From Dictyobacter vulcani (GTDB lineage Bacteria > Chloroflexota > Ktedonobacteria > Ktedonobacterales > Ktedonobacteraceae), in NCBI RefSeq assembly GCF_008974265.1, contig NZ_BKZW01000001.1, positions 2,604,001 through 2,668,000 on the forward strand: a DNA stretch of 64,000 bases. The letters are read 5' to 3'. Positions 50,844 to 59,121 of the stretch are shown here, in pieces. Position numbers and translations under genes: made by a program. Below the pieces are notes generated by a model, which saw only the letters and a list, made by a program, of their open reading frames with translations, was not told the origin of the DNA and searched no databases. The stretch's first letter is position 1. Each line of letters begins with the position of its first letter.

Positions 50844-52232
50844 TTAGTAAGTCGCAACCAGTTCTTTTTCTTGACTCTCCTCGCTATGCTCTGCCACGGG
50901 CTCTACACCCTGACGAGCAAACTTGAAGAGCAGGAAACCATCGATTGCTGCCAGCATGCCATACAAGACGATAAATGTGATCAGCGAGAAGAGGATAACG
51001 CCCGCGCTCACGGAAGGTGAGACACCATCAGCCGTCTTCAGCAGACCATTCACCAGCCATGGCTGACGTCCGATCTCTGCCATCATCCAACCAGTAGTAT
51101 TGCCCAGATAGGGGAGCGCGATACCTGCGACCAGTAACCACAGGAACCAGCTTGTTTGCTCCAGACGTTTCTTCCACATCAAGAACAGTCCGGCCAGCGC
51201 TAACAGCGCCATTACCGCACCCATACCCAGCATCACGCGGAAGCTCCAATAGATTACCACGACTGGCGGGACATAATTGCCAGGACCGTATTCTTTGACT
51301 GCTTGAGCCTGCAGTTCTTTAATACCTTTAACTTCGCCCGAGAAGTTGTTATAGGACAGGAAGCTTAAGGCATACGGTACTTTAATCGCAAAGACATCTT
51401 TCATATTCCTGGGATCGCCGATGGTAAACAGTGAGAAAGATGCCGGGCTCTCACTGTCCCACAATGCTTCAGCGGCGGCCATCTTCATCGGCTGCTGCTG
51501 TACTACATGCTGACCACCCAGGTGACCGAAGAGCGAAACCGCGATACTACCAATCAAAGCCATCACCAGGCCGATGCGCATCGAGCGCTGGAAGAAATCC
51601 CGATCCTTTGACTTTTTAATAAAGTGATATGCACTGATACCTACGACAAAGAACGCGCCGGTACTGACGGCTCCAAAGAAGACATGGGGAAACTGTTCCC
51701 ACAGGGTTGGATTGGTTAATAGTGCGAAAAAGTTGGTCATTTCAGCGCGGCCATTATGTATGGCATAGCCGACCGGTTGCTGCATAAAAGCATTCGCGAT
51801 CAGGATCCAGAACGCTGACAGATTTGAGGCCAGTACGACCAACCAGATCGCTAAGAGGTGGACCTTCTTCGATAGTTTATCCCAACCAAAGATCCAGATA
51901 CCCAGGAACGTTGATTCCAGGAAGAAGGCCAGCAAGGCTTCAATAGCCAGCGGGGCCCCAAAGACATCGCCGATAAAGCGCGAATATGTCGACCAGTTCA
52001 TCCCGAACTGGAATTCTTGCACGATACCAGTCACCACGCCGAGCGCGAAATTGATCAGGAAAAGTTTGCCCCAGAACTGGGCCATACGCTTATAGGTGTC
52101 ATTTCCTGTACGTACATAGATTGTTTCCATGATGGCGATAATCAAAGCCAGACCTATCGTCAGAGGAACAAACAGGAAATGATAGATAATCGTGCTGCCA
52201 AATTGTAATCTTGAAAGTGTTAAAGCATCCAC
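50844..52232 (-). CDS. cydA: Cytochrome bd ubiquinol oxidase subunit I (CydA)
   Basis: A 462-residue catalytic subunit carrying haems b558, b595 and d. The N-terminal haem ligand His18 lies in LSRLQFGSTIIYHFLFVPLT; the GGQHVVQQQPMKMAAAEALW box (quinol site) and GWMMAEIGRQPW (b558 Met ligand) are present; the His in FPHVFFGAVSTGAFFVVG is the other axial ligand. The Q loop is short, as in the Bacillus/actinobacterial type. The start GTG 52232 follows AAGGAG eight bases upstream. It is the first gene of the cydABDC operon, used under low oxygen or when the main oxidase is inhibited. Confidence 0.96.
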   Translation of the reverse strand: MDALTLSRLQFGSTIIYHFLFVPLTIGLALIIAIMETIYVRTGNDTYKRMAQFWGKLFLINFALGVVTGIVQEFQFGMNWSTYSRFIGDVFGAPLAIEALLAFFLESTFLGIWIFGWDKLSKKVHLLAIWLVVLASNLSAFWILIANAFMQQPVGYAIHNGRAEMTNFFALLTNPTLWEQFPHVFFGAVSTGAFFVVGISAYHFIKKSKDRDFFQRSMRIGLVMALIGSIAVSLFGHLGGQHVVQQQPMKMAAAEALWDSESPASFSLFTIGDPRNMKDVFAIKVPYALSFLSYNNFSGEVKGIKELQAQAVKEYGPGNYVPPVVVIYWSFRVMLGMGAVMALLALAGLFLMWKKRLEQTSWFLWLLVAGIALPYLGNTTGWMMAEIGRQPWLVNGLLKTADGVSPSVSAGVILFSLITFIVLYGMLAAIDGFLLFKFARQGVEPVAEHSEESQEKELVATY

Positions 52233-52245
52233 TGATGCGCTCCTT

Positions 52246-52263
52246 ATTGTTTATCGTAACAAT
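52246..52263 (-). promoter_or_regulatory. Operator-like inverted repeat before cydA
   Basis: A perfect 6-bp inverted repeat ATTGTT-6-AACAAT directly upstream of the cydA ribosome site. Redox repressors of the Rex family bind TTGTGA-like dyads at cyd promoters; this dyad is only loosely similar. The promoter itself is not clear. Confidence 0.4.
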
Positions 52264-52750
52264 CTTTCGTGGATCTATTTGCATTGTCCAAATTTTGCTT
52301 CGTTGCTTTTTTTTCTACTATTTTTATTTACATGCATAGTATGACACTGCCCTGGCCCTCTCGACATCAGAACTTTACCCGATTATGGACCTGATTATCC
52401 CTATTTATTGCATGTGCATATTTCAGATATAAACGGCCAGAACGGTACTTGTCATCAGATTTCATCCTGTATCAAGCCGCTTTTTTATGCATGCTGAAGC
52501 TGTCTGGAGTGAAAAAATGAGAATAAGAGGAATCCTGGGCAGTTGTATAGGCTCAGAAAGGTAGCCAACAAGGAGATCCATAACACCTTAGTGTATTTCG
52601 TACGATAACCTGAGTGTGATAGATGAGTATCACAGACACAGCGCATACAGTAGGGTATTGAGGCAGTTAATTTACCTGCTATGATCAATAAAATCCATTA
52701 ATACCTGTTTACAAGAATCCCCATCACCTAAGGAATCCCTCCGCCTCGTC
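52264..52750. other. Intergenic region upstream of cydA
   Basis: About 490 bp before the MITE-like repeat. It is AT-rich near cydA. No supported gene or terminator is seen; minus-strand frames of 60-67 codons have no ribosome sites. Confidence 0.4.
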
Positions 52751-53008
52751 GTAGCGGCAGGCCTGGCGCCTGCGATCTGTTTCGCGTATGAAGAACTCCC
52801 GGTTCGCAACGGAAGCGCTTGCCGCTGCCCCTGCTCGACGTACGATCGGCACACGCTGCACGTTGGACGTCATGGGGATGGTCCCAGGCACGTGGGTGAT
52901 GACGTGGCTTGTCCGTACGTGGAACGGGGGCAGCGGCAAGCGCGTGCCGTTGCGTGGTGGTGGCTTGTTGGTACGCCGACAGGTCGCAGCCGTGAAGGCT
53001 GCCGCTAC
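52751..53008. mobile_element. MITE-like element of the GTAGCGGCAG family
   Basis: A 258-bp element with about 29-bp terminal inverted repeats: the left starts GTAGCGGCAGGCCTGGCGCC and the right, inverted, GTAGCGGCAGCCTTCACGGC. An inner inverted pair is formed by GCGCTTGCCGCTGCCCC (about 52815) and GGGGGCAGCGGCAAGCGC (about 52925). It is non-coding. The right end supplies the TAG stop of the ybaK-like gene (53005-53007). Confidence 0.75.
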
Positions 53009-53493
53009 AAGGGGGTTACGCTGACCATTTGGGCGCCTGTGAGTTCGATGATGGCGCTGACTTTGAGCTGTAGATTGACACCGCGCTGGCCGGCGCTGAT
53101 GGCGATCTCTTCAAAGCGCGTGGCGCTCTCATCCAGGTAGACATCGAATGGACGGTTGAGTAAGGCCAGGGCCGAGATGCCGCCAACCTTGAGTCCTGTC
53201 AGCTTTTCGGCTTGATCATGACCTGCCATCTTCACTGCTTTGACTCCGATCTGTTGCGCGAAGTGGCGTAAATCTAATTCGTGCTTAGCTGGCACCATGA
53301 CCAGGAGGGCATGAGCATTCAGTTCGTTTTCGCGCAATACTACCAGCGTCTTAAAGACCTGTGCCGCTGGCAATCCGATCTGTGCCGCTACTTCCTCCGC
53401 GTTATGAATGGTATCTGGAAATAGATGGACCGTATATGCAATCTTATGGGCATCCAGCGCCCGCATCGCCTGTGTGCGCACTTTTTTTGCCAT
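53005..53493 (-). CDS. YbaK/EbsC aminoacyl-tRNA deacylase (Cys-tRNA(Pro) type)
   Basis: A 162-residue INS-like deacylase: catalytic Lys in AAQVFKTLVVLRENE (about 49), the AKHELDLRHFAQQIGVKAVK segment, and GLKVGGISALALLNRPFDVY with the GxxxGGISPxG-like loop. YbaK hydrolyses Cys-tRNA(Pro) made by prolyl-tRNA synthetase. It is cytosolic. The start is ATG 53493. The C-terminus (VSVTPL) ends at a stop inside the repeat's terminal sequence, so the final residues may have been trimmed by insertion. Confidence 0.93.
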   Translation of the reverse strand: MAKKVRTQAMRALDAHKIAYTVHLFPDTIHNAEEVAAQIGLPAAQVFKTLVVLRENELNAHALLVMVPAKHELDLRHFAQQIGVKAVKMAGHDQAEKLTGLKVGGISALALLNRPFDVYLDESATRFEEIAISAGQRGVNLQLKVSAIIELTGAQMVSVTPL

Positions 53494-53607
53494 GGAGTCA
53501 ACAATCCTTTATTGAGAAAGATCTGCAATATTTATTCTGCTGTTGCCAGATTACTATAACATAAGGCCAGCCTCATCTTCCAATGCACGGACGGTTTGCG
53601 CCGATGG

Positions 53608-54261
53608 TTAGCGTTCTTCGAGGAGCAGACTCTGGCGTTGGGCGAGGGCGATGGCTTCGGCGCGGGACTGTACGCCGAGTTTGCCGTAGAGACTGGTGAG
53701 ATGGGTTTCGATGGTTTTGACTGAGATGTTGAGGCGTTTGCTGATCTCGTTATTGCGCAGGCCCTGGACGATGAGCCGTAACACATCTTGCTCACGACTG
53801 GTTAGCGGCTCGGTGGGTCCTGCCAGCGTTTCACTATCTTCTTCCAGCAACTGGCGGATCTCGGGTGCAAGGCTGCGCTTGCCCTGTGCGACATCGTGGA
53901 TGGCCTGCCGGATCTCACTGCCGCTGGCACTTTTGAGCCAGTAGCCTTTGACGCCGAATTTGAGCATGGCCTGTACATAGGCGATCTGATCATATCCTGT
54001 GAGGATCAGGATAGCCGGTGCCTGTGCAGGTTGTTTGAGCAGGGCCTGGGCGGCTCCAAAGCCGTTCATACCTTTCATCGAGATATCCAGGACCACGACG
54101 TCGGGGTGTGTGTGCTGGCAGAAGTCCAGGACCTCGGTTCCATTGCGGGCTTCACCGATCACTTTTAATGAGGGATCTTCTTCCAGCAATTTGTGGGTCC
54201 CTTCACGCATCATGGCGTGATCATCTGCCAGTAGGATTGTCACAGTGTGGCTGCTTTTCAT
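53608..54261 (-). CDS. NarL/LuxR family response regulator
   Basis: A 217-residue regulator. Receiver: acidic pair LLADDHAMMREG, phospho-Asp in VVVLDISMKGMNGFGA (about 56), Lys in GVKGYWLKSASGSE (about 107). C-terminal LuxR HTH with LTSREQDVLRLIVQGLRNNE (about 148) and LNISVKTIETHLTSLYGKLG. It should be phosphorylated by the adjacent kinase, whose gene overlaps it by four bases, but that kinase is broken. It is probably orphaned or driven by another kinase. The start is ATG 54261. Confidence 0.95.
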   Translation of the reverse strand: MKSSHTVTILLADDHAMMREGTHKLLEEDPSLKVIGEARNGTEVLDFCQHTHPDVVVLDISMKGMNGFGAAQALLKQPAQAPAILILTGYDQIAYVQAMLKFGVKGYWLKSASGSEIRQAIHDVAQGKRSLAPEIRQLLEEDSETLAGPTEPLTSREQDVLRLIVQGLRNNEISKRLNISVKTIETHLTSLYGKLGVQSRAEAIALAQRQSLLLEER

Positions 54262-55228
54262 CGTGCTTCCTCCTTCAGTTGGTTGTTGAGCGCCAGGGCG
54301 TCCTTATGATGTGTTGAGAGGCTTGGAGGTGGTGTATATGTGGCCCGTACGGCTGTGCCATGTCCTGGCTGGCTACGCACCGTTAATGTGCCGCCTATAC
54401 CTGCCATGCGCTCGTACATGCCGATAAGCCCCAGACTTTCCTGTCTTGGATCTCCCGGACGGAAGCCGCAGCCATTATCCGCGATGAGCCAGATAGCGCA
54501 TCTCATCCTGCGAAGTGGCCCGAATAAATAGCGCGACCTCATTGGCATTCAATAGCCGTTCCAGTTGCGGCAGGATAAAAGCACTGATCTGATCGAGTCC
54601 GCGTAGTCCGGTTAAAGCTGTACTTAGCTGGCGTAGCTCATAGTTATATTGATAAAAATCGTGATAGAAAACCTGGTCACCGGTATCGCGTAGCTTATTC
54701 CAGACAAATGGAAAGAGCCAGAAGCTTACGGCCATTAAGCCAGCGTACAGATAGTCACGCCATTCTAACTGGGCTGTACTATCGCTAGAAGATCGCGCTG
54801 CCCGTCAGCGCAAAAATGATGGCCAGGAAGCCCGTGATAAAGATATCCAGCGGATTTAGTTCTGGTTGGGCGGCATGGATGGTAAATGGGAGATTACTGG
54901 TTCCACTGGTGGCCAGTACGTTGCCGATTAACTGACAATTTGGGGCCGGCGCGGGCGCAAAGGGAGGCTTGAGCAGATGTATGACGGAACCCACACGTAC
55001 ATTATTGGTCCAGGCTTCGCTGAAAGGCGTGACGCTTACCACCTGACATGCGCCGGGCTGGCCTTGAATGGGAGCCAGCGTTACCTCTGGATGGCTGAGT
55101 TGCTGTGCATTGCTGATCAGCAATATCAACAGCGTTGCCTGGGCTATTAAGCTGATAATGATTACTAGCCAGCGCCTGACTGCAGTGATCGTGAGTTGTG
55201 AATGACGCAGCATGAGTCGTTCTTTCAT
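54258..55228 (-). pseudogene. Decayed sensor histidine kinase
   Basis: Three pieces of one kinase gene remain. 55228 to about 54785 encodes the N-terminal helices and extracytoplasmic domain (MKERLMLRHSQ; ends GSAIF before a stop). From about 54785 the coding frame shifts to a piece with a transmembrane helix and a linker (WRDYLYAGLMAVSFWLFPFV, ELRQLSTALTGLRGL). Near 54490 this is joined out of frame to the C-terminal half of an ATPase domain (IADNGCGF, LGLIGMYERMAGIGGTLTV). The HisKA_3 phospho-His region and ATPase N box are absent. Both a frameshift and an internal deletion therefore disable it. Confidence 0.85.
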
Positions 55229-55276
55229 AGCGTGCCTCCGCCTCCCACCTGAAAGTTAGTCAGGAAATAATAAAGT

Positions 55277-55774
55277 TTGGGGGGTGAAAAAACCGATCCA
55301 AAGACCGTCCAATTCTTACAGACGAACAAAGGTAAAGGTCGTTATCTGGTAGCGGTACAAAGCGCCACGGCCGGGGAACAACTGATTATTGATACTGGCG
55401 AACCTGTGATGGCATTGGGAGGCTTTATTGGTAGTGATCCCATTCTGACCCTGCCGCAATTGCAACAAAAAGTCGCAGCCGGCGAAGTTCGCTACTTTAT
55501 GTTTCCAGCGGCTAATAGCAATGAGCTGTCCAGGGATCTGCCGCCAGCGCTCAAAGACATGCTTGAGAGAATGGGTGGCGGTAATCCAGGCAATATGATG
55601 GGCGGCATGATGGGCGGTAACGGCAAAATCATGTCCTGGGTCCAGCATAGCTGTAAAGTGGTTCCTACTGCACAATGGAAAACGAATGACCAGCAAGCTT
55701 CCAGTGGTCTGGGCGCGATGGGGATGGGTATGAATAATCAGCTTTATGATTGCTCGGGTGCATCTGCACAATGA
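55277..55774 (+). pseudogene. ArnT/PMT-type glycosyltransferase, C-terminal fragment
   Basis: The product matches the soluble C-terminal domain of ArnT-like (GT39/GT83) membrane glycosyltransferases of Gram-positive-like bacteria: VQFLQTNKGKGRYLVAVQSA, TGEPVMALGGFIGSDPILTL, QQKVAAGEVRYFMFPAA, then a Gly/Met-rich loop (NPGNMMGGMMGGNGK) and a closing QLYDCSG. The family's about ten transmembrane helices and catalytic loops are missing. The fragment lies just 48 bp from the decayed kinase gene, suggesting one deletion removed sequence at this boundary. It is followed by gtrA and gtrB-like genes, usual partners. Confidence 0.75.
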
Positions 55775-55819
55775 ATTGCTCATATATAAAAATAGCTAAA
55801 GAAATGGTTGGTGGGTTGA

Positions 55820-56374
55820 ATGTTACATACTGCTAGTAGAGTGCAGCAATGGTTGCAGAGCTTCAACGATATACTTTTTTCGCGTGCGGCCCGGCCTTTG
55901 CGTTTCATTTGTACGGGTGGTCTGGCTGGCGTGATCCAGTTGGGCTTGCTGGACCTATTGATCAAGGCTGGTTGGGAAACGGCGCTGGCTAATATTGTGG
56001 CTTTTTTGTTTTCGGCCCAGGTAAACTTTTTGCTGAGCTTCTTCTTTACCTGGCGTGATCGTCAGCCAACTGCAGATGCAGTAGCCAGACAGGTCTTCTG
56101 GTCGCGCTGGCTGCGCTTTCATAGCTCAATTTTGTTGACCGCTTTACTGAATCAAGGTGTGTTTCTACTAACTCGTGCATTTATTCCAGCTTTGCTGGCA
56201 TCAGCACTAGGCATTTGTGTTGCTTCTCTGGTAAACTTCTTTACGATGAATACATTGGTTTTTCGTAAAAAGCAAAACCAGCGTATTGTGCCAGGGCAAC
56301 AACTTTATTTGGTTGAAGACAAGCAAGAAATGAAGGTGGCTCATGAGAAACAGCCTGAAGAGGAGAACGTGTAA
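55820..56374 (+). CDS. GtrA-like membrane protein
   Basis: A 184-residue four-helix GtrA family protein (FICTGGLAGVIQLGLLDLLI, ETALANIVAFLFSAQVNFLL, SFFFTWRDRQP). It is thought to flip or hold polyprenyl-linked sugars made by the GtrB-like transferase, and here overlaps that gene's start (TAATG). The start is ATG 55820, with a weak GGTGGG site. Basic tail at the C-terminus (MKVAHEKQPEEENV is charged). Confidence 0.9.
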   Translation: MLHTASRVQQWLQSFNDILFSRAARPLRFICTGGLAGVIQLGLLDLLIKAGWETALANIVAFLFSAQVNFLLSFFFTWRDRQPTADAVARQVFWSRWLRFHSSILLTALLNQGVFLLTRAFIPALLASALGICVASLVNFFTMNTLVFRKKQNQRIVPGQQLYLVEDKQEMKVAHEKQPEEENV

Positions 56375-57369
56375 TGATTGCTCCACAACAAGATAGGATA
56401 GCCGAGGCTCTTGCACAGCCGATTTATTCTATTGTGGCTCCAGTCTTTAATGAGGAAGAAACCCTTCCACAGTTTTATGCACGTATCATCCAGGTCATGG
56501 ATGCGTTAAACGAACCATTTGAACTCATTTTGATCAATGATGGCAGTCGCGATACATCCTTTAAGGTCATGCAAAAATTGCATGAGACGGATCCACGTGT
56601 ACGCATTATTGATTTCTCGCGCAATTTTGGACATCAAATAGCGATCTCGGCCGGCCTGGATTATGCCCGGGGTAAAGCGGTGGTGGTGATTGATTCCGAT
56701 CTCCAGGATCCCCCTGAAGTTATTCCTGAACTGATCACACGCTGGAAAGATGGCGCTGAAGTTGTCTATGCGCAGCGGTCATCACGGGTTGGCGAGACCA
56801 GATTTAAATTGTTAACGGCATCTCTTTTCTATTATCTGATTGATCGCATCACATCCGTACAGATTCCGCGTAACGTCGGGGATTTCCGTTTGATGGACCG
56901 GAATGTGGTGGATTCATTAATTCAGATGCGCGAGCACCATCGTTTTATGCGTGGACTTTCCGCCTGGGTTGGTTTCCGCCAGGAAGCAGTTTTATACAAT
57001 CGTCATGAGCGTTATGCTGGTTCATCAAAGTATCCTCTGGTGAAAATGATCAGTTTTTCTCTGGATGCGATTACCAGTTTTAGTCATCTTCCTCTGCAGT
57101 TAGCCACAACTTTTGGTTTTATTCTAGCAGCCATTAGCCTGGTAGGTATCGTGATCGCCGCGATCCTACGTTTGACGACCCATGCGATTCAAGGTCAGGC
57201 TTCAACGCTGATCCTGGTACTGTTCCTGGGTGGAATTCAACTCATTTTCCTGGGCATCATTGGCGAGTATCTGGGCCGTATCTACGATGAGGTACGCGCA
57301 CGGCCCCTCTACATCGTGCACCATGCGCTGGGTTTCTCCAAAAAGGATGAGGAGAAGCCGTCGGTTTAA
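56374..57369 (+). CDS. GtrB/DPM1-like family 2 glycosyltransferase
   Basis: A 331-residue GT-A transferase: SIVAPVFNEEETLPQFYARI, LINDGSRDTSF, IDSDLQDPPEVIPELI (DXD-type metal site, about 107-110) and a C-terminal two-helix membrane hairpin (ATTFGFILAAISLVGIVIAA, LILVLFLGGIQLIFLGIIGE). It likely transfers glucose or mannose from a nucleotide sugar to undecaprenyl phosphate, giving the donor used by ArnT-type transferases. The start ATG 56374 overlaps the gtrA stop. A hairpin terminates it. Confidence 0.93.
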   Translation: MIAPQQDRIAEALAQPIYSIVAPVFNEEETLPQFYARIIQVMDALNEPFELILINDGSRDTSFKVMQKLHETDPRVRIIDFSRNFGHQIAISAGLDYARGKAVVVIDSDLQDPPEVIPELITRWKDGAEVVYAQRSSRVGETRFKLLTASLFYYLIDRITSVQIPRNVGDFRLMDRNVVDSLIQMREHHRFMRGLSAWVGFRQEAVLYNRHERYAGSSKYPLVKMISFSLDAITSFSHLPLQLATTFGFILAAISLVGIVIAAILRLTTHAIQGQASTLILVLFLGGIQLIFLGIIGEYLGRIYDEVRARPLYIVHHALGFSKKDEEKPSV

Positions 57370-57382
57370 GGCGCAGGGCTCG

Positions 57383-57423
57383 CCATAACGGCAAAGATGC
57401 AGAGATTTTCTTTGCCGTTATGG
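57383..57423. terminator. Stem-loop between convergent genes
   Basis: The 14-bp stem CCATAACGGCAAAG/CTTTGCCGTTATGG (57383-57396 and 57410-57423). No clear T-run on either strand, but its place between two convergent stop codons supports a terminator role. Confidence 0.6.
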
Positions 57424-57430
57424 AGATCGA

Positions 57431-58906
57431 TCAGTGCTTGCCATGAATATATCTTTGTGCCTGCGCCCACACGATTTTCGCGACGGCGCACCCTAGTGCC
57501 CTGCCGGTAAAGTCGCCCTGCTCAAAATGAATGCCCCCATAGATCCGCGAGATGCCGGACTCAATAGCGGCCGCGCTAAAGGTTTTCCAGTGCAGTGTCA
57601 CGTCCTTTTTTGGTGTGCTACCGGGTTCGATTGCTGAAGTTCCCGCAGCCCGGGTATAGGATCCTCCAAAATAATCGCTGCTGGTAAAGAGGGTCAGGAT
57701 GGTGGCACTGGCGGCACTAAAGGTGCTGTGTGCTGAGCAATATTCAGGAAAGGCCGGTGTGACAACATCTTTGGATTGATACGGTTGCCAGTCCACACCG
57801 CGTACAAGTTTTGTTCCCTGATATGGACCAGCCCAGGCACGTACCTGGCGTTGTGCATAGAGATAATGGATAGCTGTGATCGGGCGAACCGAATTATACG
57901 CGCGCTTGCAATCCCAGCACACAATACTGGCATCTAGCAAGGCATTTCCCAGGATGAAGAAAAGCTTGATGGCGCTATCTAAATCATACATATCCCGACG
58001 CACGATATAGTGCGCGATCAGAAACCAGTGGCCAGGTGGCTGCTCGCCGGCAGGACCATCCTCCCAGTATTCTGCAATCACTTTCTGTCGATCAGTCAGG
58101 CTGGCACTGATATCTACTAATTGATTGGCCTGCCTGCTATAGCGCGGGCTATATGCTGTCGCTGGTGGAACGGCCGGGCGAAACAATGAACCATGAAAAA
58201 GCGCAAATGGTTTCACATGTCCCCAATGTGGTGTCACAAAGCGCTGCACGATCACTGTATTATCGGCCTGTGGAATGCGTAAGGGCTGCCAGCTATTTGG
58301 ATCGTTGATGCTATCCGGAGTATTTTTGGGCTGATAGTTGGTATAGTCTGCATAAGCACCCTGGTGGATCATTCCGGACTGATTAGAGCCATCTTGCTGT
58401 CGATCATCCAATACCAGACGAGCCATGAGATTGCCGATGCCAGCAGGCGTGTCTGCTTTCTCGCTCCGGTTTAAGGTGGAATATCCTAATTGACCCATCA
58501 GGATACGAAACTGCAACTCCTGATCTGGAAAAAGAGCCAGCAGGGCTCGATAGGCGGCATAGCTGATCGCTTCTTCTTTGTTTGCCTGTGTGTGTTCATG
58601 TAGAGGACGACGTAGCCGCTTGTCACTGCAGGTACTGATCGCCAGCGCATCATAAGCGGACCAGGCATCATACATACACGTACTCACCACTGCCAGGGCG
58701 CGTGCGCTAATTGTGACGGCCGGTCGAGTAGTGCGAATTACTTGCAAAAGCGCCTCATTCCAGCGTAATACAATCCTGGCTGTATGAAGTGTGCGCAAAG
58801 TCGGGAGCAGATTGACGTTTCCCATCCACTCCAACCTGGACCTCAGCATGTTTCTGCGGTTTATCTTTACCTTCTCCATTTTCTCAGCGCCTACTTCTGT
58901 TGACAT
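57431..58906 (-). CDS. Vanadium-dependent haloperoxidase/PAP2-like protein
   Basis: A 491-residue protein with the acid phosphatase/haloperoxidase core: the N-terminal helical part (SARALAVVSTCMYDAWSAYD), a mid segment (PGHWFLIAHYIVRRDMYDLD, AIKLFFILGNALLDASIVCW) and the catalytic motifs PEYCSAHSTFSAASATI (His and Ser, about residue 400) and SGISRIYGGIHFEQGDFTGR (Arg and His, about 460). The fold either binds vanadate to oxidise halides or hydrolyses phosphate. There is no clear signal peptide after GTG/ATG 58906, though the N-terminus is basic (KVKINRRNMLRSR). No partner gene is nearby. Confidence 0.85.
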   Translation of the reverse strand: MSTEVGAEKMEKVKINRRNMLRSRLEWMGNVNLLPTLRTLHTARIVLRWNEALLQVIRTTRPAVTISARALAVVSTCMYDAWSAYDALAISTCSDKRLRRPLHEHTQANKEEAISYAAYRALLALFPDQELQFRILMGQLGYSTLNRSEKADTPAGIGNLMARLVLDDRQQDGSNQSGMIHQGAYADYTNYQPKNTPDSINDPNSWQPLRIPQADNTVIVQRFVTPHWGHVKPFALFHGSLFRPAVPPATAYSPRYSRQANQLVDISASLTDRQKVIAEYWEDGPAGEQPPGHWFLIAHYIVRRDMYDLDSAIKLFFILGNALLDASIVCWDCKRAYNSVRPITAIHYLYAQRQVRAWAGPYQGTKLVRGVDWQPYQSKDVVTPAFPEYCSAHSTFSAASATILTLFTSSDYFGGSYTRAAGTSAIEPGSTPKKDVTLHWKTFSAAAIESGISRIYGGIHFEQGDFTGRALGCAVAKIVWAQAQRYIHGKH

Positions 58907-59121
58907 CCCAATCCTATCTTCACTATATCAGGTGGTTCATTAAATGTAAGAGGCACTTTAGCCTTTTGGTAGCGATAGAGTGGATAAACACAACCAGGAA
59001 AATAAGGACCATTATCAATAGTTGTGGGGAGCAGGATCTATTATGCTATCTATGGTTTGTTCAAGCTGATCAGATATACAACAGTAAAACGCCTATGAGT
59101 GCAATATGTTGAGAAAGTCTT

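Noticed and set aside
52485..52939. Several 60-71 codon minus-strand ORFs upstream of cydA and in the MITE-like element.
   Set aside because: No ribosome sites; those after 52751 are translations of an inverted-repeat element.
54475..54735. An independent small membrane-protein gene.
   Set aside because: Its frame is continuous, after one frameshift, with the kinase N-terminus upstream and with the ATPase remnant downstream; it is a piece of the decayed kinase.
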